Shown one piece after another: positions 21,201 through 31,052 of a stretch of DNA of 64,000 nucleotides; position 1 is the first letter of the stretch; each line of letters begins with the position of its first letter. This DNA comes from Allomyces arbusculus (Eukaryota; Blastocladiomycota; Blastocladiomycetes; Blastocladiales; Blastocladiaceae). The stretch spans positions 186,001 through 250,000 of the forward strand of contig JADHYV010000024.1 of assembly GCA_027604705.1 (NCBI GenBank). Direction: 5' to 3'. Under the pieces are notes generated by a model. It searched no databases. It was not told where the DNA came from and saw only the letters and a list, made by a program, of their open reading frames with translations. The translations under genes were made by a program, and so were the position numbers.

Positions 21201-23007
21201 GGCCCTTGATGTGCGACCCGTCGTGGTCCTGATCGGTCATGATCATGAGGTGGCCGTAGCGCAGCGACGACGCGTCCTTGTAGACCTTGCCTTGCTGCAA
21301 CCCGAGAATCTTCTTCAGGTGCTGGATCTCGACATTGTTGCTGACCGTTGACCCGGCCGCGTCGCGAACGTTGAGCAGCTTGCCGCGAAGCGGAAACACA
21401 CCGTAATTGTCGCGGCCGACGACGGCGAGCCCTGCCACGGCAATCGTCTTGGCGGAATCGCCCTCGGTCAAAATCAGCGTGCATTTCGATGCCTGCCGCG
21501 TGCCGGCATTGTTGGCGTCGTCGAGCTTGACAATGCCCGTGACGCGCGACGATTTCTTGCCATCCGTCTTTTTCAGCAACTGGTCCTGCTTGGCGGCGGC
21601 TGCATTGAGCAGCTTGTCGAGCACGCCCGATTTGAGCACCTTCTTGTGGAATTCGTCCGACAGCGGGCACTTGGACCCGAAATGCGCGGCGCGCAGCGTC
21701 ATGTTCTCCTTGGTCTGCGAGTCGAACGACGGGTTCTCGATCAAGCAGTTGACAAAAACCCACAGGTGATTCTTGACCTGGAACGGCGTGAGTTTGGCCG
21801 TCTTGGCTTTCTTAACCACGGCCTCTTGCAGCTTCGAGACGACTTGGTCGACGACGTAGTTGACGTGCGTTCCGCCCTTGGACGTGCAAATCGAATTGAC
21901 GAACGACATGTGCCGAAACTGCTCGTCGGACGGGGCCACCGCCACCTCCCACCGGTCATTGACCACCTCGTAGACGAGCGTGCCCTCCTGGCTCTTGAGG
22001 TACATTTGCACGTAGGCCTTGAAGTCGCGAATCTTGATGCGGTCACCGTTGAGCCAGACTTTCACACCGCGCACGCACCCGGCCATGTCGTAGACGCGCT
22101 TCTTGAGCAGCGCGACAATGTCGGCGTCGAGCGAGGTCATGCCAAACTTGGCCAAGTCGGGCTTGAACGAGATTTTCGTGTACTCTTCGCCCTTCTTGTT
22201 GTCGGAAATCACGGGCGGCGTGCGGCTGCCCATGTTATTGGAAAACACCTGCTTGAACTTTTTGCCCGAGTCCTTGTCGGCGGTCTCGACGGTAAACTCG
22301 GTCGAAAAAATGTTGGTGAGCTTGGCGCCGTACCCGTTGCGCCCGCCGGTCACCTTCTTGTCATTGTCGTTGTAGTTGGACGACGTGAGCAAGTGGCCGA
22401 AAATCAGTTCGGGCACGTAGAGCTTTTCCTCCTTGTGCATCTGCACAGGGATCCCGCGGCCATTGTTCCAGACGGAAATTAGGTTGGTCTCGATGTCGAT
22501 CGTGACCTTGATCGAGTCCATGGACGGGTCGCGCGTCTTGTTGTCGGCGGCATTGACGAGAATCTCGTCAAAGATCTTGAACAGACCGGGCACGTAATGG
22601 ATCGACCGGTACTCAAACTCGTTGGCGGCGTTGAGCACCCACATCGGCGCGTCAACGGCCTCGACCGTGCCAATGTACGTGTCGGGACGGAGAAGAATGT
22701 GCTCGATCTGCGACTTGCGCTGGTAGGTCTCCTCGACCGTCTTGCCGGCGCCGGTACGGGCGGCCGACGAGGACGCAGCAGCAGCGGGCCTCGGCGGGGC
22801 CGTGTGGTCCGAGTCGCTGTCGACGTCCATGTCGTCCGCGGCCGCAGAGGCGGCCGGCTTCTTCTTGGCCGGCGCGCGCTTCGGCTTGGGTTTCGCCGCG
22901 GCGGGCGCAGCAGCGGCGGCGGCCTTGCCCCTGGCCTTGGCCTTGGGCGCGGGCGGCGGCGCGCCGTAGTCGTCGTCGCTCGAGGCGAGGAAGTCCGAGT
23001 CGGACAT
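18281..23007 (-). CDS. TOP2: DNA topoisomerase II
   Basis: Type IIA topoisomerase that passes one duplex through another using ATP; acts in the nucleus in replication, condensation and segregation. Two exons (23007-18729 and 18645-18281, donor GTACGT, acceptor ACTAG) give 1547 aa. Domains in order: GHKL ATPase (IEHILLRPDTYIGTVE, NAADN, GRNGYGAKLTNIF), transducer, TOPRIM (LTEGDSAKTIAVAG; DQDHDGSHIKGL), and the breakage-reunion domain with the catalytic Tyr in ASPRYIFT. A long Ala/Lys/Pro-rich C-terminal region follows, carrying QSTMDDFF (residues 1316-1323), a PCNA-binding-type motif, then acidic DSD patches. The start was set at ATG 23007 (MSDSDF); a further in-frame TTG upstream is not a credible start. 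The protein is longer than the yeast enzyme because of the C-terminal tail. Divergent from the DLT1-like gene. Confidence 0.97.
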
Positions 23008-23247
23008 GGGCAATCGCGGTGTGAATCACTGCGGGACGGGCAGCGTGTACGGGGGGCGGCGGTCCGACGGGTGGCGGGTGCACCGGGCGTCGAGCGAGCG
23101 GTGCAGCCAGTGGGAGCAGGTACGGATTCCGGTTCACGGCGTGTTGGCCGGCCGGTCGTCGTCGTGGTCGCGGTGGTCGTGCCATTGCTGCATCGTGCAC
23201 GACCGTCTCGCTCGTCTGCGGTGATCGACAGCGTGATCGACGTGACT

Positions 23248-24897
23248 ATGGCGTGCAGTCACGCGTCAATGCGCCAGAGTCCCTCTTCTGTCTCGCACCT
23301 CCACCGCTCCACGTCGCGCAACCTTGCCCCGGCCGTGCCAGCATCGGCGCCAACGCCCTTGCTTCGGCCTCTTCACGGCGCGCCGGCGCCGAACTCGCTG
23401 CACTCGCGACTCGATGCACTACACGCGCTCCTGCTTGCCATGCGCCGCACGAGCATGCCGGCTGCCGCGCGACCGCCATCGCCCGCGCGCCTCTTCCACC
23501 ACCACCATGCTGCCACTGCAACGGCCTCGAATTCTTCATCCTCGGCCGCACCAACCACACGTGGCGGGGCCGCAATACGCGGTCGCATCCGCCGCTTCCA
23601 CTCGGCACTCGACGCTGCACCGATCCCGCTCGTGCCCGTGGCACGCGCTCCGCCGCACCGCGCCAGTACCTCGGGACTACCGCCGACCGTACCGGCTTCA
23701 ACACCCGCAGCGCTCGCCGTGCATCTCATTCCGCTACGCCGTTCGCCTTCTCCTGCGTCGTCTTCGCGCGGAGGGCGTGCCGGATCGACGAATACGGCCA
23801 CGACAACCGACGGCACTGGGCACGCGCTCGTGCATCACCATCCCCACCACCACCATCTCGACGACGCGCAGCTGCAGGATATCGGCACCTCGTCGGGCCC
23901 ACCGCTGCTACCCACGAGCATGGCCCCCGCTCTTCCTCTCCCCGGGGCCCCCGGGTCGCAACTGCCGCTCGTCCCGGCCATCAAGTCCTTCCTGTGGTCG
24001 CTCTTCCAGATGGTCGTGTGGTTCGGCACCGCCATCTGCTTGATCCTGACGGGCGTCGACCTGTTCGTGCAGGCCCTCGACAAGCCGCCACCCACGGCCA
24101 TGTACCTGCAACTCATCATTGTCGGGTCCTACGCGCTCCTCGTCACCGCCGCCCTCCTCTTCTCGTTTTCCCGATTCATGACCGTCCGCACAGCGCTCGC
24201 CCTGTTGCCCAAACTCTACGTGCCCACCTCAGTGATGGACTTGCCGCACCACGTGCACGCGCACATCGCCACCTCGCTCGACCGCGCCCTGTCCATCGCG
24301 CGCACGTGCGGTCCAGCGGCCGGGACACCGAGTGCGGCTGTCGAATGGGGCGACCCAGACTCGCCACTCGCCGAAACGCAGTTCCGCGACGCGGCCGTGG
24401 CCTCGCTCGATTTGCTCGCCGACCGGCTCGCGCCGTTCCCGCACGTCGCGCGGATGCAGCCCGTTGCGGCCCGCCCGCCCCCACCACCTCGCGGACCGGG
24501 ACGACCGGTGTCTGCCGCTCCCGCTGCAACGAGTTTGTCCGGGGTCACGTCGACGAGCGCGGGGACGGCGCCGTGGATTCCCCGCACACGCGCGCCGGGT
24601 CCCGTTGCGCCGCACCCGGCAGCAGCGAGCGCGCCGCCGGCACCGCGACTGCGTGCGTTACCCGTGCGCGCGTGGTTCCGGCGACTGGTGGCAGCGCGGT
24701 TGGTGGATAAACGGTTGGCGAAACGGTACTTGGACACGTACGACCGCGCGCGATGGGGGCGCGCGCCAATCACGGTCGACGAGTACCTGGCGTTCATGAA
24801 GGTGCTGGCCATGATCTTGCAGGGGTTACCGCCGCCGCCGTTGACAGCGGGTGGGATGGCCGCGCCGTTGATTGAGGTTGAGCCTGGCGTGCCGTGA
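23248..24897 (+). CDS. DLT1-like two-TM membrane protein
   Basis: An open frame of 549 aa from ATG 23248. The conserved part begins about 23960. Seen: two hydrophobic segments (FLWSLFQMVVWFGTAICLIL and LQLIIVGSYALLVTAALLFS), then LLPKLYVPTSVMDLPHHVHA, a cytosolic region with AVEWGDPDSPLAETQFRDA, and a C-terminal helix region (RYLDTYDRARWG, TVDEYLAFMKVLAMILQG). This order matches the fungal Dlt1 (defect at low temperature) family, a protein of the cell periphery with unknown biochemistry. The N-terminal 220 residues are Ser/Ala/His-rich and may be 5' UTR instead; ATG 23440 or 23920 are alternatives. The frame continues upstream antisense to TOP2, which is a shadow. Confidence 0.7.
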   Translation: MACSHASMRQSPSSVSHLHRSTSRNLAPAVPASAPTPLLRPLHGAPAPNSLHSRLDALHALLLAMRRTSMPAAARPPSPARLFHHHHAATATASNSSSSAAPTTRGGAAIRGRIRRFHSALDAAPIPLVPVARAPPHRASTSGLPPTVPASTPAALAVHLIPLRRSPSPASSSRGGRAGSTNTATTTDGTGHALVHHHPHHHHLDDAQLQDIGTSSGPPLLPTSMAPALPLPGAPGSQLPLVPAIKSFLWSLFQMVVWFGTAICLILTGVDLFVQALDKPPPTAMYLQLIIVGSYALLVTAALLFSFSRFMTVRTALALLPKLYVPTSVMDLPHHVHAHIATSLDRALSIARTCGPAAGTPSAAVEWGDPDSPLAETQFRDAAVASLDLLADRLAPFPHVARMQPVAARPPPPPRGPGRPVSAAPAATSLSGVTSTSAGTAPWIPRTRAPGPVAPHPAAASAPPAPRLRALPVRAWFRRLVAARLVDKRLAKRYLDTYDRARWGRAPITVDEYLAFMKVLAMILQGLPPPPLTAGGMAAPLIEVEPGVP

Positions 24898-25214
24898 TTC
24901 GCAGATACCGGGGGGTGATGGTGAGGGAGGAGTGCACCAAGCCCCTGAGGGCGTCGACGCAAGATGACCGGAAGATGGTGGAGGAGGAGGATGCTTTTTG
25001 GAACCCCAAGATTTGGCCATGCTGCTGCCCATTTGATAGACCTGGTTTGTGACCATCGTTTGCGCAAGTCATTGGTGCAAGCGCGACAACAGTAACAAAC
25101 AAAGCAGACGCCCTAGAATAACAAGCCAATACAACCGAATCCCTAACGTTTGAACGAAAGAAAACACCTCCTACCGGCCTTCTCCACGGCACCGTGCTCC
25201 CTCCGACCTCCCAT
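24898..25214. other. Convergent 3' region, DLT1-like and CaM-kinase-like genes
   Basis: About 320 bases between two facing stop codons. It is AT-richer near 25090-25170. No gene or repeat seen. Confidence 0.45.
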
Positions 25215-27109
25215 CTACTGTGCCGCCGGCAAATGCTCCTCAACGGGCATCGGCAAATTCACCGCCGGCGCACCCAACAACTTGGCCCAGTGCGAGGCCG
25301 CCTGCATCGTGCGCACAGCACTGCGGAACTTGTCGGCCGCCGACTTAGAGTTGGCGCGGATGTGTGGCAACAAGTCGCCCGGCGCCATCCCGCGGGTCGC
25401 CGCATTGGGCGCGGCGGGCGCCGAATGCGCGGTTTCGGTCGCGGTGACCGGGACAGGGACGGGCGCGGCAGGCGGGGCAGCGGGGACAGCGGGCGCGTAG
25501 GGTGCGAGCCACGGGTGCTCGAGGGCCTGCCGCGCGGTCAGCCGCTCGTTCGGGTCGAGCTTGAGCAGGTGCCGGATAAAGTCCTTCGCGGTTTCCGAGA
25601 CGTGCGCCCTGGATCGGGATGGTGGTGAGTGAGTGCGACAGACAGGTAATGGGTGGACAAGGTCCGCGAGCGAGTGGGCGTACCAGTATTCCTTGGGCGA
25701 GAACGTCCAGTCGCCCGAGACAATGGCCTGAATCTCCTCGGCGGTCGTGTTGCGGTCAAACGGCGTGTACCCAACGAGCAAAAAGTAGGCAATTACGCCA
25801 ATCGCCCACAGGTCGACGGCCTTGCCATAGGGCTTCCTTTGGAGGATTTCGGGACTACGTTCGGGGGGGGGGGGGGGGGGGGAAGGGTGGGGTGGCGTTC
25901 GGGGTGTGGGGGTTCCCAAAAATTGCGAACAATGCATTACCAACAACCCCGCAGAAAAANNNNNNNNNNGGGGCGGGGGGGGGGGGCGGCGGGCCGGCCG
26001 GGCGCGCGGCCGGGCCCCGGCCGCCCGCCCCGGGGAAGGGAGGGGAGGCGTTCGGGGTGAGGTGGAGACGAAAAATGGCGACCATTGCATTGCCCTCAGC
26101 CCGGCAGTACCTCATGAACCCGGGCGTGCCACACGTCGTCGTGAGCATTGGGAACGCCTCCGACTCGAGACACCGCGCGAGCCCGAAATCGGCAATCTGC
26201 CGTGTTACACCGGGTCAAGTTGGCGGTGATCGTGGGGCAGGACCAACCGTTCGAATGGCTGCAGCGTACCATCAGGTCCGAGTCCTCGTCGGGAGTGCGG
26301 AACAGCAGGTTCTACTCGACAATCACAGTTGAGTGCCACGCAATCAAGCCCGTGCTCCAGTAACTCGAGCATGCGCACCTCAGGCTTCAAGTCGCGGTGG
26401 ATAATGTTCGCATCGTGCAGGTAGGCGACAGCGTCGCAAATGGTGCGCACGATGCGCGCCGCGTCGGCCTCAAAGTAGTGGCCGCGGTTGCAGATGCGGT
26501 AAAACAGTTCGCCACCCCTAAGTCGGCACATCAGTGGTAAGTTGTGAGCACGGAGTTGATGCTTCGACAAGAAGCCGGGAAAACACAGACGAGCACAGCT
26601 CCATGATCAAGTAGAGGTTGTTGGCCGACTCAAAATAGTCAATGAGGCCTATCAGGTTCGGGTGGCCCTGCGACACCTTCTTCAAAATGTTGATCTCGTT
26701 CAGGACCATACTACGCGCGCAGGAAAGTCATGAGTTTCTCCAAGGGGAATAAGCACTGGGAACAGCCCAGGAACGCACTGCTCGCGGCCGTGCATGAGCT
26801 GCTTGTTGACTACAGAGATCCTAAATCAGTCTCCGCAGGTCGTCAAGACAGCGCAAACTGACGGCGCCGTACAGATCTTGCACGCGTAGGCCTGACCCGT
26901 CTTGATCTGTATGGATTTCGGACAAATGCGACGCGGTGCGATCAGATCAGTTGGAGCGCCATCCATTTCGGTGGCCGCAGTCGCAGAGAGGCACGGACGT
27001 GGTAGGCCATCTTGACTTTGGCGTAGGTGCCCTCGCCGAGCACCTTGCCGACCTTGTACTCGCACGGGCGGACGGCGGCGGCAGCGGCGGTCTGTGCTGC
27101 TTGACTCAT
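25215..27109 (-). CDS. Calcium/calmodulin-dependent protein kinase-like Ser/Thr kinase
   Basis: Nine exons (27109-26999, 26906-26873, 26809-26779, 26710-26591, 26517-26379, 26311-26270, 26196-26111, 25854-25684, 25608-25215) join in phase to 375 aa, the usual CaMKI length. Seen in order: GEGTYAKVK (glycine loop), YACKI (catalytic Lys), GREHMVLNEINIL, LYLIMELCSGGELFYRI, HRDLKPENLL, ADFGLAR, CGTPGFMSPEIL, AVDLWAIGVIAYFLLVGYTP and SETAKDFIRHLLKLDPNERL. The tail segment DKFRSAVRTMQAASHWAKLL sits where CaMKI has its autoinhibitory/calmodulin-binding helix. The APE motif reads SPE. Exons are unusually small for the window, two of them under 35 bases. The intron between exons 7 and 8 contains a sequence gap, but the flanking exons join exactly, so the coding sequence is probably complete. 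PSK/RCK-type kinases are less likely alternatives. Confidence 0.88.
25863..25882. repeat. G20 homopolymer beside the assembly gap
   Basis: Twenty consecutive G on the plus strand within a kinase intron, 77 bases from the N run. A sequencing or assembly artefact is more likely than a real tract. Confidence 0.7.
25960..25969. other. Assembly gap (10 N)
   Basis: A fixed-length run of ten N inside an intron of the CaM-kinase-like gene, flanked by low-quality G-rich sequence. The true gap length is unknown. The flanks at about 25883-25945 and 26035-26097 are imperfect copies of each other. Confidence 0.95.
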
Positions 27110-27752
27110 GGTAGCGGCGAGGGTTGGTGGAGTTGGTTGCTCGTGTCGCAGATGCTGGCAGGGAGCTCGGGCCAGGCGGGTCCAGGAGCGTTGGTCCAAG
27201 AGACTGCAGCAAGTTGCGTGAAGCTGGTAGGTCTGGGTCGTCGTGGGTGTCGAGCGCGCCGCGCCGACAACATCGAAGTCGAAGCCAGCCAAAACGCTGG
27301 CGTGGTTCGAACAGGCGAGCACGCAGAATGCAGGCAGGTGCCGCCATCGCAAAGAGGCGTTGGCTGCCTCGGCAGGAAGGCCCCACTTTCAATGCGCGCC
27401 ACGTGCGGGACACACGTGATCGCGTCGCCAAGCGTCACACGCCTTGATCAGGTCGCCGGCACCTCGCTTCGCTCACACAGACCTGCCGCTCGCCCCGCCC
27501 GCTCCTGCGCCCCAAGAAGCCCGAACCCTCGACTGGGAACTGACCTGCCTGATCCGCGCATGCCATCGCCGTGACCGATCGCGCGCTGGGCGGGAGACGT
27601 GCCGTCAGCGCGCGCGCGCCATCGCCATTGCCACCGCCCTAGCCCTCACCTGGCTGCCTACCGCCCCATCCTCTCCATTTCTCACTCCTGCCTCGTTCCC
27701 GTCGCCCTCTCCGATCTGGCGGTGCTGATTTGCGCAAACTGGTCCGATGACC

Positions 27753-27769
27753 GCACCGGTGACCGGTGC
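27753..27769. promoter_or_regulatory. 17-bp palindrome upstream of the stress-protein gene
   Basis: GCACCGGT, one spacer base, ACCGGTGC: perfect 8-bp arms. It lies about 190 bases upstream of the TATA box and abuts the tandem repeat. A dimeric transcription-factor site is a reasonable inference. Confidence 0.45.
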
Positions 27770-27816
27770 GTCATGGTGATCCCGCGCGTCATGGTGATCC
27801 CGCGCGTCATCGTGAC
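27768..27816. repeat. 18-bp direct tandem repeat, about 2.7 copies
   Basis: The unit GCGTCATGGTGATCCCGC occurs exactly twice (27768-27785, 27786-27803), followed by a partial third copy that ends GTCATCGTGAC. Each copy carries a GTCAT (ATGAC) half-site like those of CREB/ATF-type bZIP factors. It overlaps the end of the 17-bp palindrome and lies about 140 bases before the TATA box. Confidence 0.7.
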
Positions 27817-27958
27817 GGAGTACGAGTCCGACCGCTCGCAGCGACGCCATGGCGACCGGCTCGCCGACGGGGCCGCGGTGCACGCGAATGAATGGTGGGG
27901 AGCGAGCAACAGGATGACTGGTTTGGGGCCGCTGTGCACTGTCCAGTCCGAGCGTGCC

Positions 27959-27965
27959 TATAAAG
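27959..27965 (+). promoter_or_regulatory. TATA box of the universal stress protein gene
   Basis: TATAAAG about 220 bases upstream of the ATG at 28181, downstream of the palindrome and tandem repeat and in otherwise GC-rich DNA. Confidence 0.55.
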
Positions 27966-28180
27966 GCGAGGAGCCCCCCGCACGGCCCAGGCCCTTCAAA
28001 CGAGCTCTCCTCCCTTGCCTGCCCGCAAGCCCTCCAGCCCGCCTGCTGGCACGCCGACCTCCTCCACACCCTTCAGCGCCGCTCCCTGCCGCGTCCCATC
28101 CCATCACCGGCCACCGCCATTTCTTCCTCCTCCCCACTGTGGATCCGATCGACCGCCGTCGACGACCCGACACCGTCATC

Positions 28181-29068
28181 ATGTTGTCATCCCCCTCCTC
28201 GAAAACCACCTCCTCACCGCGCGCGACGCTGCCCCCGGCACCGCGACGCGTCGCGGCCAACGGCACGACATCCCCCGTGCCTATGCCCGGCATGACCCCC
28301 TCTACCACCACGGTCCCGCGCGACTCGGCCTCGACGCGGACACCGACGCCGACCCCCGTCGCCGCTCCGCTCGCCCCCCGCACCGTCCTCATCGCGCTCG
28401 ACGCGTCGCCGCACTCGGCCTACGCGCTCGCATGGGCCGTCGACCACCTCCTGCTCCCGCGGGACCACATTGTCCTGGTCAACGTGCGCTCGCTCTCCAC
28501 CAGCCACGCGGCGCTCTACCATGACGAGACCGGCGCGCAGTACGTGCGCGACCTTGACGACGAGCACCGGTCGGCCTCGCACACGCTCCTGCAGCACTAC
28601 GGCGCGACCCTCCGGCACGCCGGGTTCAGCTCGGTCCGCGCCATCTCGATCCGCGGCGACGCGCGCGCCGATGTGGTGCGGAAAGCGCACGATATCGACG
28701 CGACGGTCGTTGTCTGCGGGTCGCGCGGGCTCGGGTCGATCAAGCGCGCGTTCCTCGGGTCGGTCTCGACCTACTTGGTCCACCACTGCGCGTGCCCCGT
28801 ACTCGTGATTCGGCCGCCGGTCGAGGGGGACGCGCAGTCGGCGCCGCCAGAGTCCGTGCGCGTCAGCTCGAACACGTCGTCGGTCGTCGCGCTCGACCAG
28901 CCCGAGGCGCCGCCGCTGATCAAGCGCCGGACGACGGCCGGGTCGGTCGCGTCGGCCGCGCTGCGGCGCACGAGTATCGCGGCGCGGGCGGCCGCACGCG
29001 TGCACGCCGAGCCACCCAAGGCGACACGGTTGCCGTCGGCCGAACAGATGCATTCGCTCGACGTCTAA
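28181..29068 (+). CDS. Universal stress protein (UspA fold) with ATP-binding motif
   Basis: Single-exon gene, 295 aa from ATG 28181. A Ser/Thr/Pro-rich N-terminus (about 65 aa) precedes a Usp domain (about 67-205): TVLIALDASPHSAYALAWAV, the H-I-V-L-V-N-V-R strand, VVCGSRGLGSIKRAFLGSVS and C-P-V-L-V-I. The GSRGLGSIKRAFLGS segment fits the G-x2-G-x9-G-(S/T) signature of ATP-binding Usp proteins (MJ0577 type). The C-terminal 90 residues are Ala/Arg-rich and not conserved. Family members act in stress tolerance, but the client here is unknown. The long in-frame extension to 27599 was rejected because the TATA box at 27959 lies inside it. Transcription probably starts a few tens of bases after that TATA. 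Confidence 0.88.
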   Translation: MLSSPSSKTTSSPRATLPPAPRRVAANGTTSPVPMPGMTPSTTTVPRDSASTRTPTPTPVAAPLAPRTVLIALDASPHSAYALAWAVDHLLLPRDHIVLVNVRSLSTSHAALYHDETGAQYVRDLDDEHRSASHTLLQHYGATLRHAGFSSVRAISIRGDARADVVRKAHDIDATVVVCGSRGLGSIKRAFLGSVSTYLVHHCACPVLVIRPPVEGDAQSAPPESVRVSSNTSSVVALDQPEAPPLIKRRTTAGSVASAALRRTSIAARAAARVHAEPPKATRLPSAEQMHSLDV

Positions 29069-29476
29069 AAGTCGGACGTGCAGGGCGGGCTCTAGGGCGT
29101 GTGGGCGGGCAGGCAGGCGGGCGGCGTTGGCTTGTTGGAGGATCATGGCGTGCTCGCTTGACTGTCGTTTCTTTTTCTTTATCATCGTTGTCGTGCCGTG
29201 TCGTTTCATCCCAGCCGTTACCCATTCCATCTTGTCTGTTGTGCTCAATTGCACAAGTGCTTCACATGCTGAAACCATCTGGAAAGATAAAACAACCCCG
29301 TATCATTGCTGATTTCATTGCCATCTCCGTTGTGTCGAAGAAACTGGTGCGCCACGAGGGAGAGCACTCTCTGCCGCCTTTAGGTGTTGCAAAAGGAAAC
29401 CATGATTTCAAAAACGAACTCCTGACATTCGAGATAAATCTCTTCCGCCGACATCCCCACTCGCATCGGCGGCTTT
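29069..29476. other. Convergent 3' region, stress protein and p24 genes
   Basis: About 410 bases between facing stop codons. It is AT-richer in its right half. No gene seen. Confidence 0.45.
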
Positions 29477-30298
29477 TTACAGGAACCCCCGCGCCCCCGC
29501 GCCGGGACCCCTGGCCTTGAAAAACGCGCGCACGGCAAACACTTGCAGGACCGACATGCCCACAATCAAGACCGTCTCAAACAGCGCAAACGACCAGACG
29601 CGCGACTCGGTCGACCGGACGGTCGCGAAATTGCGGTTTTCGCGCAACCGGTAGGCGCGCTGCGAGTGCGCATAGTTGGACAGTTGCGTTGACACGCGGA
29701 ACATGGACTCTTCGAGATCGGCCGTGTTCGGGGTCACGGCCTTGGCACCAGGAGAGGGCTTGGCCGCCGGGATCTTGGCGCGCGACAGGTGTTCACCCTC
29801 CACGGAGATTTCCACGTCGACGGTCTTTTCGGCAAAGGTCGACATGCCTGGTGGGATTGTGCCGCGGATGAGGTGAGCAGGGTGCGAGGAAATGGACTCG
29901 GGCCAGGGCGAGATGTGTCGTACCGTTCGAGAAGCAGAACGAGTACTCGCCCTTGTGTTGCGCGACAAAGACAAAGTCGCCCTGCCGGTCCTTTTCGCCC
30001 GAGAGCACCACGTTGAACTCGGGGTCTGACACGAGATAGTCAATGTCGAAGTCGCCGCCCGATTGCACCTACGCACAAGCACCTGAGTTACGCTCGAGAT
30101 CGCGGAGGAAATGGTCGGTGATGCGAAGAAGCACCATACAGCAAAGTAGAACGCAATTTTCTGCTTGGGCTCGGCGAGCGCGTAGAGGCACGAGTTTTCG
30201 TGCGCCGGCACAATCATGGTCACCGACGTGGCTGCCACATGGCGCACGGCCAGTGCGAGAAATGCCGCGAGCAGCAGCGGGATCCAGGCTTTGATCAT
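29477..30298 (-). CDS. p24/emp24 family ER-Golgi cargo receptor
   Basis: Three exons (30298-30140, 30068-29924, 29847-29477) give 224 aa. p24 proteins are type I membrane proteins of COPI/COPII vesicles that select cargo, including GPI-anchored proteins. Seen: a signal peptide (IPLLLAAFLALAVRHVAA), a GOLD domain with the conserved Cys pair (NSCLYA; YSFCFSN), the F-D-I-D-Y strand, MSTFAEKTVDVEI, a luminal coiled coil with RVSTQLSNYAHSQRAYRLRE, and a TM helix near the C-terminus. The cytosolic tail begins FFKARG, the usual FF motif, but ends ARGFL with no dilysine. Introns use GTATGG and GTACGA donors. Subfamily not settled from the sequence. Confidence 0.92.
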   Translation of the reverse strand: MIKAWIPLLLAAFLALAVRHVAATSVTMIVPAHENSCLYALAEPKQKIAFYFAVWCFFASPTISSAISSVTQVLVRRCNRAATSTLTISCQTPSSTWCSRAKRTGRATLSLSRNTRASTRSASRTVRHISPWPESISSHPAHLIRGTIPPGMSTFAEKTVDVEISVEGEHLSRAKIPAAKPSPGAKAVTPNTADLEESMFRVSTQLSNYAHSQRAYRLRENRNFATVRSTESRVWSFALFETVLIVGMSVLQVFAVRAFFKARGPGAGARGFL

Positions 30299-31052
30299 GA
30301 TGGTGGTTGGTGCTCGTTTACAGTCACTTGTTCAGTTGTTGCAAGAAACAGCGCCAGCGCTGACCGGGGGTCGCTTGGGAGCGTTACAGCAATCGCAAGC
30401 AGTGCGTCTCGTCGTATTGCAGCAGGTTGCGTTGCCGCTCGCGCTGCTGGGCGTTGGTATTTTTCGAGACTAGTGGCAGCGCTGGCCAGCAGTTGGTTCG
30501 GTTTGGCGGTCGATGTGGCATGGCCGTGGCGTGGGTGATCCGAGGATGGATGTGGCGTGCTTGTGACGCGGACGGATCCACCGCAAGATGCAAGCTCGAA
30601 AGACTTCCCGGAAAAGATCGCCAATCATGGGTGGTGGAGGAGAATCGTCAGTGGAATGGATGTCTTGCAAGACCCGATCCAGCTTCCCGGATCGCGCTGT
30701 CGCTCCCACCATGATTGGCGTGTTCACAATGCTGGTGCCCGCCTCTTCGGATGGAGAGGCGAGAAAAGCAAGCTCAAGTGAAGAGAACATGGCCGTGTTG
30801 ATGTGGGGACAGTGTTACGAGACGTGGAGTGTGCGCGACCAACCACAGCTCCAACTCACAGATTCGTCGGCGTGCAACAATTAAGAGAAATGAAGTACCT
30901 ACGTAGATCAAGGACAAAATCACACTGCGCGCCCACGCGAATCGAGTTCCAAAATGCTATTTGCCGCAATCCCGAAGATGAGACCATCCCGCCGCCAGTC
31001 TTCCCCCTCCACGTCGACATCCAGCACCCTCCGCCAGTCCGATCCACCCGCG
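30299..31052. other. Spacer between the p24 and CNBD-channel genes
   Basis: About 750 bases holding the p24 promoter and the channel 3' UTR (both minus strand). No frame in it has recognisable content and no repeat stands out. Confidence 0.5.

Larger units (their letters stand above)
27110..28180. other. Divergent promoter region, CaM-kinase-like / universal stress protein
   Basis: About 1.07 kb with no supported gene. It holds a 17-bp palindrome, an 18-bp tandem repeat and a TATA box, listed separately, all nearer to the stress-protein gene. Confidence 0.55.

Noticed and set aside
19888-21351. 487-codon plus-strand open frame
   Set aside because: Antisense of the topoisomerase II catalytic core; no family resemblance.
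22597-23247. Upstream extension of the DLT1-like frame
   Set aside because: It runs antisense through the TOP2 N-terminal coding region and starts at no credible ATG there.
27599-28180. N-terminal extension of the universal stress protein frame
   Set aside because: It contains the TATA box, the palindrome and the tandem repeat, so it is promoter sequence; ATG 28181 directly precedes the plausible protein.
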